A stretch of 64,000 bases of DNA from Roseburia sp. 1XD42-69 (GTDB taxonomy: Bacteria > Bacillota > Clostridia > Lachnospirales > Lachnospiraceae). Positions 33,934 to 45,426 of this stretch are shown piece after piece; position 1 is the stretch's first letter; every line of letters begins with the position of its first letter. A program made the translations under genes and the position numbers. The notes under the pieces were generated by a model that saw only the letters and a program-made list of their open reading frames with translations, searched no databases and had not been told where the DNA came from. The stretch covers positions 50,942 to 114,941 of the forward strand of contig NZ_RAZG01000008.1 of assembly GCF_003612565.1 (NCBI RefSeq). The letters run 5' to 3'.

Positions 33934-34797
33934 TTAAATCTGATGGAGATTTTTCATGGAAATATCCATAATGGGTGCAGAGTGGGTTAATGCGCCGCTT
34001 GAAATATAATCTACCCCAAGCCCTGTCAATCTTTGAATGCTCTCTCTTGTCACATTTCCGGATATTTCAATCTCCGCTTTCTTATCTATGATCTGAATGG
34101 CTTCCTTCATTTCCTCCGGCTGCATATTATCAAGCATAATAATATCTGCCCCGGCTTCCACAGCTTCCCTTACCATATCCAAATTTTCCACTTCAATTTC
34201 AATTTTCCGCACAAAGGGCGCATAGGCTTTTGCCATGGCAATGGCTTCTTTTACCCCTCCTGCCGCCCCGATATGGTTATCTTTCAGCAAAACCCCGTCA
34301 GACAAATTGTAGCGGTGGTTATTGCCTCCCCCTGCCCGCACGGCATATTTTTCAAAAATACGGTTGTTGGGGCTTGTTTTTCTGGTGTCCAAAAGTTTGA
34401 TGCCCGTCCCTTTCAGAAGTTTTGCTATGGAATTGGTGTAGGTGGCAATTCCGCTCATGCGCTGAAGGTAATTTAGTGCAGTGCGCTCCCCGGAGAGAAG
34501 AACCCGGATATCTCCCCGGACTTTCCCCATCAAATCACCCGCTTTTACCTTGTCGCCGTCCTTTACAAAGAAAACCGTCTCCGTCTTTTCATCCAAAAGC
34601 TCAAACACCCTGGCAAAAACCTGCAGGCCGCAGATAATGCCCTCCTCCTTGCACACCAAATCCACCTCTCCCGGCACAGAATCTGGCATTACCGCATTGG
34701 TGGTTACGTCCTCACTGCTGATATCCTCTTCTAAGGCGCTTAAAATAAATTTATCTACATTTAACTTCATGGTAATGGGATCATACATACGCTTCAT
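33934..34797 (-). CDS. nadC: Nicotinate-nucleotide pyrophosphorylase (carboxylating)
   Basis: Converts quinolinate and PRPP to nicotinate mononucleotide, CO2 and PPi. The 287-residue enzyme carries EEDISSEDVTTNAV, GERTALNYLQRMSGIATYT, LLDTRKTSPNNRIFEKYAVRAGGGNNHR (as adjacent short motifs), KDNHI and IMLDNM, all conserved. It overlaps nadB by 17 nt. ATG 34797 has only a weak AAAGG, and internal ATGs have none. Translational coupling to nadB is likely. Confidence 0.96.
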   Translation of the reverse strand: MKRMYDPITMKLNVDKFILSALEEDISSEDVTTNAVMPDSVPGEVDLVCKEEGIICGLQVFARVFELLDEKTETVFFVKDGDKVKAGDLMGKVRGDIRVLLSGERTALNYLQRMSGIATYTNSIAKLLKGTGIKLLDTRKTSPNNRIFEKYAVRAGGGNNHRYNLSDGVLLKDNHIGAAGGVKEAIAMAKAYAPFVRKIEIEVENLDMVREAVEAGADIIMLDNMQPEEMKEAIQIIDKKAEIEISGNVTRESIQRLTGLGVDYISSGALTHSAPIMDISMKNLHQI

Positions 34798-36073
34798 TCA
34801 ACCTTTCTATCTCATTTAATACATTGTCTTTGTAACATTTTGCCAGGGCTTCCCCGTCTTTGTACTTATTTACGTCTATATTTAATAGTTCTTCCGGAGC
34901 TTTCATTTCTTCATAAGACCGGCATATCCTCTTTGCCGCCCTCTTAGCGAACACCAGGCTTTCCAGAAGGGAGTTGCTTGCCAGGCGGTTCTTGCCGTGT
35001 ACCCCGTTGCATGCTGTCTCACCGATGGCGTAAAGACGGTGCATGGAAGTATGGCTGTTCATGTCCACTTTTATCCCTCCCATAAAATAATGCTGGGCGG
35101 GAACCACGGGAATACACTCATGGAACACGTCATAGCCCATTTTACGGCAGTGCTCCACAATATTGGGGAAATGGCTCTCAATCTCCTCCCTGGGAATATG
35201 CTCCATAGAAAGCCACACATAGGGCATATCATCCTTTTTCATCTGCTCCCTGATTTTCGCCGTCAAAACATCCCTGGGCAAAAGTTCATCCACAAACCGC
35301 TCCTTTTTTGCGTTGTAAAGCACGGCCCCCTCCCCCCGGACAGACTCCGAAATGAGAAATCTCCGCTCTTCTTTCGCCTTAGAATACAAGGTGGTGGGAT
35401 GTATCTGGATATAATTAATGTGCTCCAGCTCAATGCCGTGGGCAAGGGCCACCGCAATACCGTCCCCGGTAAGCTGGGGAAAATTAGTGGTATGGCTGTA
35501 AAGCCCTCCGATTCCGCCGCAGGCCAGTATGGTCTCGCTTGCTGTAATTGTCTGAATCTCACCCTCTAAATCCCGCACAACGGTGCCGTAACAGGTATTG
35601 TCAAGACACAGTAAATCCAGCATGGTGCAGTGTTCCACAATCTCTATATTTTCCCGTTTTCTGGCCTGATTCCAAAGTTTGCCGGTAATTTCTTTCCCTG
35701 TAATATCCGCATGGAACAGAATCCGCTTGTCCGAATGGCCTCCCTCCTTTGTAAAACTTAAGCTGCCATCCTCCTCCCGCTGAAATTCCACTCCGTAAAA
35801 CAGCAGGTCTTTCACCGTATCCTGGGAATTCCGTATCATAATATCCACAGACTCCGGGTTATTTTCATAATGACCGGCATGCATGGTGTCCTCAAAATAG
35901 CTGTCGTAATCCGACTCGTCTTTTAACATGCACATGCCTCCCTGGGCCAGAAAAGAATCACTGTGCTCCACCGTATCTTTGGTTATAATCTTAACCTTTT
36001 TTTCCGCTGGAAGGTTCAGCGCGCAGTAAAGCCCGGCGCATCCGCTTCCGATAATCAATATATCTGTTTTCAT
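34781..36073 (-). CDS. nadB: L-aspartate oxidase
   Basis: FAD enzyme that oxidises aspartate to iminoaspartate, the first step of NAD synthesis. The N-terminal dinucleotide fold shows ILIIGSGCAGLYCAL. SDSFLAQGGMC, the substrate-loop GGHSDKRILFHADITG and the C-terminal RLASNSLLESLVFAKRAAKRI are family motifs. At about 430 residues it is shorter than E. coli NadB (540) because the C-terminal helical domain is reduced, as in many clostridia. ATG 36073 follows GGAG by 6 nt. It sits between nadA and nadC. Confidence 0.95.
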   Translation of the reverse strand: MKTDILIIGSGCAGLYCALNLPAEKKVKIITKDTVEHSDSFLAQGGMCMLKDESDYDSYFEDTMHAGHYENNPESVDIMIRNSQDTVKDLLFYGVEFQREEDGSLSFTKEGGHSDKRILFHADITGKEITGKLWNQARKRENIEIVEHCTMLDLLCLDNTCYGTVVRDLEGEIQTITASETILACGGIGGLYSHTTNFPQLTGDGIAVALAHGIELEHINYIQIHPTTLYSKAKEERRFLISESVRGEGAVLYNAKKERFVDELLPRDVLTAKIREQMKKDDMPYVWLSMEHIPREEIESHFPNIVEHCRKMGYDVFHECIPVVPAQHYFMGGIKVDMNSHTSMHRLYAIGETACNGVHGKNRLASNSLLESLVFAKRAAKRICRSYEEMKAPEELLNIDVNKYKDGEALAKCYKDNVLNEIERLNEAYV

Positions 36074-36091
36074 CACATTCTCCGTAAAATT

Positions 36092-37003
36092 CTATTTTGC
36101 CAGAGCTAACATCTTTTCCAAAGGCTCTTTTGCCGCCTCCATCATATCATCCCTTAAAATAATTTCTTCCTGGCTGTCCAAATCACTTAATACCTCATGG
36201 ACTTTATCCAGGGTAACTTTTTTCATATTTGTGCAGACCTGCTTTTCCATGGCAGGATAAAACTTTTTGTCCGGATTTTCTTTCAAAAGCTGGTGGAAGA
36301 CCCCTGTCTCCGTCGCTATAATAAATTCTTTTTCCCCGCTTTTTCCTGCAAAATCAATGATTTCCGAAGTGCTTCCGATAAAATCCGCCTCTTTTAAAAT
36401 TTCCGCCGGGCATTCCGGGTGAGCCAGCACCGGGGCACCGATATGCTGCGCTTTTGTGCTTTTTATGTCATTTACTGTAATATCCTGATGCACCGGGCAG
36501 AATCCGTTGTGGAAAATAAAAGTCTTTTCCGGCACTGCATCCGCCACAAAATGGGCCAGATGATTGTCGGGAATAAAGAAAATCTCTTTCTCCTTCATTT
36601 TCTTCACCACCCGTATGGCATTGGAAGAGGTTACGCACACATCCGACAGCGCCTTCACCTCCGCTGTAGAATTAACATAACAGACAACTGCCGCTAAAGG
36701 ATGCTCTGCTTTTACCTTTTTTACCTGCTCCGCAGTCACCATGCGGGCCATAAAACAGTCCGCTTCCAAGTCAGCCATATACACATGCTTGTCTGGGTTT
36801 AACAGCTTGGCGCTCTCTCCCATAAAACGCACGCCGCAGAATAATATATTCTGCTGGCTCACTTCCGTGGCCTTCTTAGCTAAAGCATAGGAATCTCCCA
36901 CAAAATCCGCAATCTCCTGTACATCCCCTTCCACATAATAGTGTGCCAGGATAACGATGTCTTTTTCTTTCTTCCACGCCTTTATTTCTTCGATTTTGTT
37001 CAT
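36092..37003 (-). CDS. nadA: Quinolinate synthase
   Basis: [4Fe-4S] enzyme that condenses iminoaspartate and DHAP to quinolinate. Recognised from ILAHYYVEGDVQEIADFVGDS (as two adjacent motifs), ILFCGVRFMGESAKLL and the cluster Cys residues in LEADCFMA, NGFCPVHQ and KQVCTNMK. The internal pseudo-threefold repeat is intact and the length of 303 residues is normal. I chose ATG 37003, after GGAGGAGAG. An upstream start at 37015 would place the ribosome binding site inside the gene. First gene of the nad operon. Confidence 0.97.
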   Translation of the reverse strand: MNKIEEIKAWKKEKDIVILAHYYVEGDVQEIADFVGDSYALAKKATEVSQQNILFCGVRFMGESAKLLNPDKHVYMADLEADCFMARMVTAEQVKKVKAEHPLAAVVCYVNSTAEVKALSDVCVTSSNAIRVVKKMKEKEIFFIPDNHLAHFVADAVPEKTFIFHNGFCPVHQDITVNDIKSTKAQHIGAPVLAHPECPAEILKEADFIGSTSEIIDFAGKSGEKEFIIATETGVFHQLLKENPDKKFYPAMEKQVCTNMKKVTLDKVHEVLSDLDSQEEIILRDDMMEAAKEPLEKMLALAK

Positions 37004-37050
37004 GCTCTCCTCCATGGATATTTTTTCCTGTGAAACTTCATGTCTTAGGC

Positions 37051-37079
37051 ATTATAACACACTATTGTCTGACTGACAA
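37051..37079 (-). promoter_or_regulatory. Promoter of the nad operon
   Basis: TTGTCA (37079-37074), 17 bp, TATAAT (37056-37051) on the minus strand, about 50 nt before nadA. Confidence 0.75.
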
Positions 37080-37105
37080 GACAGTTGTATAGATTATTGT
37101 CTTGT
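37065..37105 (-). promoter_or_regulatory. Probable NiaR operator overlapping the nad promoter
   Basis: Inverted repeats of ACAAGACA (37105-37098 on the minus strand) and TGTCTTGT (37083-37076) are 14 nt apart. A further TTGTC-N5-GACAA palindrome covers the -35 box and spacer. Placement over the promoter of a niaR-encoding operon suggests repression by NiaR. The exact consensus was not compared. Confidence 0.55.
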
Positions 37106-37124
37106 TAGCTGTAAAACAGAGAAA

Positions 37125-37153
37125 AAAGCGGCACCGAAAAACGATGCCGCTTT
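37125..37153 (-). terminator. Terminator of the atp operon
   Basis: AAAGCGGCA (37153-37145, minus) pairs with TGCCGCTTT (37133-37125), followed by TTTTC, 22 nt after the atpC stop. Confidence 0.8.
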
Positions 37154-37174
37154 CACTTATCCTAATATAAAACA

Positions 37175-37585
37175 TTACATACTCTTTACATTAATACGGG
37201 TCAGGGCTTTCCGCAGTGCAAACTCCGCTCTGGCAAGGTCAACATCTGCCGCTTTTCCCGCCAGGCGTCCCTCTGCCCGTTCTTTGGCTTTCTCTGCCCG
37301 GGCCACGTCAATTTCCTCTGGCCACTCGGCAATCTCCGCCAAAAAAGTTACCTGGCTGCCTAAAATCTCCGCAAATCCCGCATGGATTGCCGCCACCTTC
37401 TCACCTTCCGCCTCATGGATAATCAGGGCTCCGGGAGCTAATACGGTGGTTACAGGAATGTGGTTCTTATACACACCGATGGCGCCGTCTGTGGTGTTAA
37501 ACTCCACCATCTCGGCTTCCCCCGTATAGAAAATACGGTCCGGTGTGATAATCTTTACCTGAAACATTTTTTCATTATCCGCCAT
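37175..37585 (-). CDS. atpC: F1Fo ATP synthase epsilon subunit
   Basis: Central-stalk subunit that can lock the F1 motor. The 136-residue protein has the N-terminal beta sandwich (FQVKIITPDRIFYTGEAEMVEF, TDGAIGVYKNHIP, AGFAEILGSQVTFLAE) and a C-terminal helical hairpin (ARAEKAKERAEGRL and ALTRINVK). Length is normal. It is last in the atp operon, 12 nt after atpD, with the terminator behind it. Confidence 0.96.
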   Translation of the reverse strand: MADNEKMFQVKIITPDRIFYTGEAEMVEFNTTDGAIGVYKNHIPVTTVLAPGALIIHEAEGEKVAAIHAGFAEILGSQVTFLAEIAEWPEEIDVARAEKAKERAEGRLAGKAADVDLARAEFALRKALTRINVKSM

Positions 37586-37596
37586 ACCATCACCCC

Positions 37597-38994
<1,398 letters not shown>

Positions 38995-39012
38995 CTATCA
39001 CTCCTTATTTTT

Positions 39013-39870
39013 TTATGATATCGCAGAAGCGCCTGCGATAATTTCTGTTAATTCCTGTGTAATAGAACTCTGACGTGCCCTATTATACTTCAGTGACAAA
39101 TCACTAATCATCTCTTCTGCATTGCTGGTTGCAGAATCCATTGCCTGCATTCTGGCTCCGTTCTCACTGGCAACTGCCTCCACCAGTGCGCCGTAGAAAA
39201 GGCTGGTAATGTATTTAGGAATAATCATATCCAAAGCCTCTTCCTCATCCGGCTCATAGTTCATCAGAACATTGGTATCCTCTGCCTCGCCTTCCCCTTC
39301 TGCAAACTCCACAGGAAGGAGCTTCATCATCTTCGGCTCATGGCTCACCGTATTTTTAAAATGGGTGTAGGCCAGATAAATTTCGCCGATTTCTCCATTC
39401 TGATAAGCCTTTAACACACGGCTGCAAATTTCAGCCGCATCTGCATAGGTAGGCGCCTCAACCACCTCAGAATCATCCGATTTAATCTCGTATCCGTAGC
39501 GCTCCAATGCCTCTCTTCCTTTATGTCCAATGGCATAAACCTGCACATCTTCTTTGGAGAATCCGCTTCCAGTCACCAATTTTACAACATTTGAGTTATA
39601 GCCTCCCGCCAAACCACGATTGGAGGTGATGACGACCACTGCTTTTTTCTGAGAATCATTTGCCTTCAGATATGGATGCAGTATGGTTCCGGAACGCCTT
39701 AACATAGAAGACACCGTCTGATACATATAATTAAAATATGGATTTGTTTCCTCTGCACGGTTTTTTGCTTTCTGCAGTTTAACAGTAGAAACCAGTTTCA
39801 TGGCTTTTGTGATTTGCTGCGTACTCTGTATGCTGCCTTTTCTTCGCTTTATGTCCCTCATTGAGGCCAT
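39013..39870 (-). CDS. atpG: F1Fo ATP synthase gamma subunit
   Basis: Rotor shaft, 285 residues. The N-terminus MASMRDIKRRKGSIQSTQQI and the C-terminal helix SLKYNRARQSSITQELTEIIAGASA are conserved family motifs. The central region carries VVVITSNRGLAGGYNSNV. ATG 39870 lies after GGCGGTGAG. It is placed between atpA and atpD in the usual order. Confidence 0.97.
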   Translation of the reverse strand: MASMRDIKRRKGSIQSTQQITKAMKLVSTVKLQKAKNRAEETNPYFNYMYQTVSSMLRRSGTILHPYLKANDSQKKAVVVITSNRGLAGGYNSNVVKLVTGSGFSKEDVQVYAIGHKGREALERYGYEIKSDDSEVVEAPTYADAAEICSRVLKAYQNGEIGEIYLAYTHFKNTVSHEPKMMKLLPVEFAEGEGEAEDTNVLMNYEPDEEEALDMIIPKYITSLFYGALVEAVASENGARMQAMDSATSNAEEMISDLSLKYNRARQSSITQELTEIIAGASAIS

Positions 39871-39900
39871 ATCTTCTCACCGCCTTCACAAAAATAATTT

Positions 39901-41956
<2,056 letters not shown>

Positions 41957-41969
<13 letters not shown>

Positions 41970-42472
41970 GTCGAATCACCCATTTCTTTTAATGTTTCTT
42001 CTACCAGCGTATCCTGAATTGTTGTATCAATAGAAGCCGCAACCACTTTGGCTGCCATCATGGATGCAACAGTAATCATCTCCTGTTTCACCTCATCCAT
42101 TGCACGTTTCTTCTCAAGCTCAGCTTCTTCCTTGGCTCTCTTGATAATCCGGGCCGCCTCTTCCTTGGCCTCGTCAATCATTTTCGCCTCATTTTTCATT
42201 GCCTTCTGGCGCGCTTCGCTTAAGATCTGCTCTGCTTCTTTATCTACTTCTTTCAGTTTTCCTTCATACAGTTCCTTCAGTTCTGCCGCACTTGCCTTAT
42301 CGGCAATAGCAATGTCAATATTGCTCTTAATCGTTGCCTGCCTGTCCTTAAGCATCTTACGCACAGGGTTAAACAGCAGATAAGATAACAGCAAAAACAG
42401 CACAAATACAGAAATAGCTGCCTGCAGCACATCCATAAGCAACTGCATATCAAGATCAAACAGTCTTGTCAT
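41957..42472 (-). CDS. atpF: F1Fo ATP synthase b subunit
   Basis: Peripheral-stalk b subunit, 171 residues: one N-terminal membrane helix (AAISVFVLFLLLSYLLF), then a long coiled coil rich in A, E and K (for example KDRQATIKSNIDIAIADK, EAEQILSEARQKAMKNEAKMI). The ATG at 42472 is preceded by a strong GGAGGGGG about 12 nt upstream. One gene copy, so the stalk is probably a homodimer. Confidence 0.96.
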
Positions 42473-42519
42473 AGCTTAGAAGTTCCCCCTCCTTTCCGTA
42501 ATGAATCCATTGTTTACGA

Positions 42520-42792
<273 letters not shown>

Positions 42793-42824
42793 TCATAAAA
42801 ATACATGATTTTTCCCGCTTAAGC

Positions 42825-43556
42825 TTACTCTGTCTCAAGCTGCTGGTTGATGTATGTCATAGTCAACATACAGAATACATACGTCTGAATTGCCCCGGAG
42901 AACAAGTCAAAATACACATGCAATACCGCCGGCCAAAATGTAGCAATCCAGCCGAGAAGCCCATACACAAGGGCCATCATAACCGTTCCTGACAATACGT
43001 TTGCAAACAAACGCAGGGACAGCGAAATCGGCACTGCAATCTCACTAATCAGGTTAATGGGGAACCAAATCGGCAGCCATGGCGGCAGTGGAGAACACAT
43101 ATCCGTCCAGATAGTTTTTAAACTGTGGTATCTGAACTGGTTTACATGAATCAAGCCAAATGTAATCAATCCCATTGCCAGTGTTACGCCATAGTCGGCG
43201 GTGGGCGGCCTTAGTCCAAACACACCGGAAATATTGCTCATTAAAATAAAGATAAAGATTGTACTGATATAGTTGACGAATCTGTGGGAATTTTTTCCCA
43301 TAACGCCCCCTACCACTCCATCTAAGGATTCCACAATAAGCTCTAACACGTTTTGGAAACCGTCCGGCACCTCTGTAGCATTTTTCATCTTACGGTTGGC
43401 TATCACTGCAAAAATTACCAACACAGCCATAACAATAAGGGCACAGACATGGGTTGTAGTAATCCAGCAGGTCTGCCCAAACACTTCGTAAGAAAATATC
43501 CCATGGATCATAAAGTCAATATCCGATGAACTGGACATCAAAATTGCATTGTTCAC
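42825..43556 (-). CDS. atpB: F1Fo ATP synthase a subunit
   Basis: Stator channel subunit, 243 residues with five or six membrane helices. The essential Arg is in SLSLRLFANVLSG, followed by GWIATFWPAVLHVYFDLFSGAIQTYVFCMLT (adjacent motifs). GTG 43556 follows GGAGGTG. Placed first among the structural Fo genes, behind atpI. A normal subunit. Confidence 0.96.
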   Translation of the reverse strand: MNNAILMSSSSDIDFMIHGIFSYEVFGQTCWITTTHVCALIVMAVLVIFAVIANRKMKNATEVPDGFQNVLELIVESLDGVVGGVMGKNSHRFVNYISTIFIFILMSNISGVFGLRPPTADYGVTLAMGLITFGLIHVNQFRYHSLKTIWTDMCSPLPPWLPIWFPINLISEIAVPISLSLRLFANVLSGTVMMALVYGLLGWIATFWPAVLHVYFDLFSGAIQTYVFCMLTMTYINQQLETE

Positions 43557-43603
43557 ATTTTCACCTCCTTATTAAGTTGTTTGTTTCCAATCCTAACTCA
43601 TTT

Positions 43604-44002
43604 TTATATATCCTCTTCCCTCCCTCTTAATTTGAAAATCATTTTATGAATGAAAGGCTGTGCGTATGCAGCCGCTTTCAAACCCATAACACCTAAAAAC
43701 GCAGAAAACAGGTTTCCCAGTTTAAAATACATCATACAGAAAAATACTGCCACCACCGCAATATAGCGAATCATGTTCTGGGCAATCAGTTTTCCCTGTC
43801 CGGAATCTATGCTTACGGCATCCTGAATCACCACTGCCATATGAATAGCCATAAAACATGCAAGGGCAATGCCAATCCACAATCCACTGGAATAGCGAAG
43901 CTTATCTGACACAAACCACACACCGGCGAGTTGTAAAACTATTCCATATAAAATGATGCCCAATATAAGCTCCGGCAATACTTTATTTAGTCTTCTTAAC
44001 AT
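43604..44002 (-). CDS. atpI: ATP synthase protein I-like subunit (AtpI)
   Basis: Membrane protein of 132 residues with four hydrophobic helices (LILGIILYGIVLQLAG, GLWIGIALACFMAIHMAVV, MIRYIAVVAVFFCMMYF, LFSAFLGVMGLKAAAY). AtpI proteins assist c-ring assembly and may carry Mg2+ or Ca2+. I chose ATG 44002, which follows AGGG by about 9 nt and overlaps the preceding gene by 20 nt. A TTG at 44032 is an alternative. Family by topology and position. Confidence 0.8.
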   Translation of the reverse strand: MLRRLNKVLPELILGIILYGIVLQLAGVWFVSDKLRYSSGLWIGIALACFMAIHMAVVIQDAVSIDSGQGKLIAQNMIRYIAVVAVFFCMMYFKLGNLFSAFLGVMGLKAAAYAQPFIHKMIFKLRGREEDI

Positions 44003-44234
44003 GTTTTGTATCCCTGTCACTTTCCTGTTCAAATACCTTTTTTGCCATAATATAGATATTCCGAAAACCTGCTAAAGCTCCCATGATAAAGAGAGGAATA
44101 AAAATCCAGTCCATATCAAACTTGTCTCCAATGTACAATCCGATTCCCATGCATAATCCGATAGGGACCAACATGCTGATTCCAAACTGCATGACTAAGG
44201 CAAAAGACTGGTATACATTTTTTTGAAATTTCAT
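43983..44234 (-). CDS. AtpZ/AtpI-family protein
   Basis: Small membrane protein of 83 residues with two helices (ALVMQFGISMLVPIGLCMG and FIPLFIMGALAGFRNIY). The pattern LxxxxGxxxxxPxxxGxxxGxxxD is that of AtpZ-like proteins at the head of clostridial atp operons. ATG 44234 is 5 nt after GGAGG. First gene of the operon, which starts at the promoter near 44300. Confidence 0.82.
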   Translation of the reverse strand: MKFQKNVYQSFALVMQFGISMLVPIGLCMGIGLYIGDKFDMDWIFIPLFIMGALAGFRNIYIMAKKVFEQESDRDTKHVKKTK

Positions 44235-44299
44235 ATATACCTCCCAAAAGACGGTCAAAATACATGCCGGCTCTTTTATAATGAAAACTCTATTTTATT

Positions 44300-44327
44300 A
44301 TTATACCATTTTTTGTTATATTGTCTA
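44300..44327 (-). promoter_or_regulatory. Promoter of the atp operon
   Basis: TAGACA (44327-44322), 16 bp, TATAAT (44305-44300) with a TGG extended -10 on the minus strand. It lies about 65 nt before the AtpZ-like gene. Confidence 0.65.
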
Positions 44328-44387
44328 TTAATTAATCTCAATTTTCCAGAGATTTTGGTAATTATTAAATAAAAAAGCACAAAGAAA

Positions 44388-44411
44388 GCAGACTTAGCTA
44401 TGCAAGTCTGC
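44388..44411 (-). terminator. Terminator of comEB
   Basis: GCAGACTT (44388-44395) pairs with AAGTCTGC (44404-44411). A-rich and T-rich flanks on both sides make it usable in either direction. It separates comEB from the atp promoter. Confidence 0.7.
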
Positions 44412-44424
44412 CCTTTTTATTTTG

Positions 44425-44910
44425 TTATACATTTAATTGAATATCTCTATTGGTATGCTCATATTTGTAGTAGCGCACTCCCGCCGCATCTAACATCCTC
44501 TTTGAAGCAATCACAGGAGGCGTATGCTCATATTTGTCACAGTCATATACCACCGTTTTAATTCCCGCCTGTATAATTGCCTTTGCACACTCATTGCAGG
44601 GGAAAAGAGACACATATAACTTTGCCCCCTCCAAACTGCCGCCCCTGTAATTTAAGATGGCATTTAATTCACTGTGGGTAGTGTAAAGATATTTGTTGTC
44701 CAAAGGTTCCCCCTCCCTGGCCCAGGGAAAAGCGTCATCGGAACATCCGGAGGGAAATCCGTTATAACCCATGGAGAGAATTTTATTGTCACTGCTGACA
44801 ATACACGCCCCTACCTGGGTATTTGGGTCTTTAGAACGCATGGCAGAAAGCATTGCCACCCCCATAAAATATTCATCCCAGCTAATATAATCTTGTCTCT
44901 TATCGCTCAT
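44425..44910 (-). CDS. comEB: Deoxycytidylate (dCMP) deaminase
   Basis: Zinc enzyme that converts dCMP to dUMP for thymidylate synthesis, 161 residues. SWDEYFMGVAMLSAMRSKDPNTQVGACIV (as adjacent motifs) opens the protein. The zinc ligands are His in THSELNAIL and the two Cys in FPCNECAKAI, and the catalytic Glu is in HSE. ATG 44910 follows AGGAGG. Its position near the Sua5 and atp genes matches clostridial and Bacillus synteny. Confidence 0.95.
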   Translation of the reverse strand: MSDKRQDYISWDEYFMGVAMLSAMRSKDPNTQVGACIVSSDNKILSMGYNGFPSGCSDDAFPWAREGEPLDNKYLYTTHSELNAILNYRGGSLEGAKLYVSLFPCNECAKAIIQAGIKTVVYDCDKYEHTPPVIASKRMLDAAGVRYYKYEHTNRDIQLNV

Positions 44911-44973
44911 ACCAAAACCTCCTGCTTTTTATCCCTTTTGCTTTAAAGACCTCGAAAAAATCCAGGGTATCCT

Positions 44974-45423
44974 CTAAGTAATTAAATCCACCAGCTTTTT
45001 TACAGAAGTATACAAAGTTTCATAACACAATCCATATACCTGAAGCGCTCCCCCGTAGGGATTTACAATTTCCAGCTCCTCTCCCACAAGCTCCGTTAAG
45101 ACCCGCACCTGCCTTTCCTCAATGCTCTCAAACATTTCCAGTATTTTCAGGCGCTGGGCCGACTCCATGGTAACTACGAGGGTGTTTTTTCCCACATCCC
45201 CCAAAACAAAAGGTGCAGACATATATTCCTGTGCACTAAACCCGTTGCTGGCCATCACTGCTTCCGCTTTCTGATTTAAAGGTTCGGGGAACAGCACCAC
45301 CAGCCCCCTGGGGCACGCCTCTATCCCGCTGCCTGCTGCCATATCCTTAAAAATCTCTGCTGCCATGGGAGCCCTGCAGGTCCCGTTTTCATCTACAAAA
45401 ATTACCTTATCATAAAGTTTCAT
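44974..45423 (-). CDS. YwlE-like low-molecular-weight phosphatase fold, active-site residues lost (pseudophosphatase)
   Basis: A 149-residue protein with the LMW-PTP/arginine phosphatase fold. Family members start VCxGNTCRSP, with the first Cys as nucleophile. Here residues 10-18 are VDENGTCRA, so the nucleophile is Asp-11. The acid loop, DPFGG in YwlE, is NPYGG, so the general-acid Asp is Asn. Other family positions (APMAAEIFK, SAPFVL, and the C-terminal YETLYTSVKKLVDLI) remain. It sits between Sua5 and comEB, where Bacillus has ywlE. The frame is intact with a good RBS, so it is probably expressed. Binding without catalysis is the likely role, which is inference. Confidence 0.8.
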   Translation of the reverse strand: MKLYDKVIFVDENGTCRAPMAAEIFKDMAAGSGIEACPRGLVVLFPEPLNQKAEAVMASNGFSAQEYMSAPFVLGDVGKNTLVVTMESAQRLKILEMFESIEERQVRVLTELVGEELEIVNPYGGALQVYGLCYETLYTSVKKLVDLIT

Positions 45424-45426
45424 ATT

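Noticed and set aside
34997..35569. 190-codon plus-strand open frame opposite nadB
   Set aside because: Shadow of nadB. It has no start signal or protein motif.
44974..45423. Calling this protein an active tyrosine or arginine phosphatase
   Set aside because: The nucleophilic Cys and general-acid Asp are both substituted.
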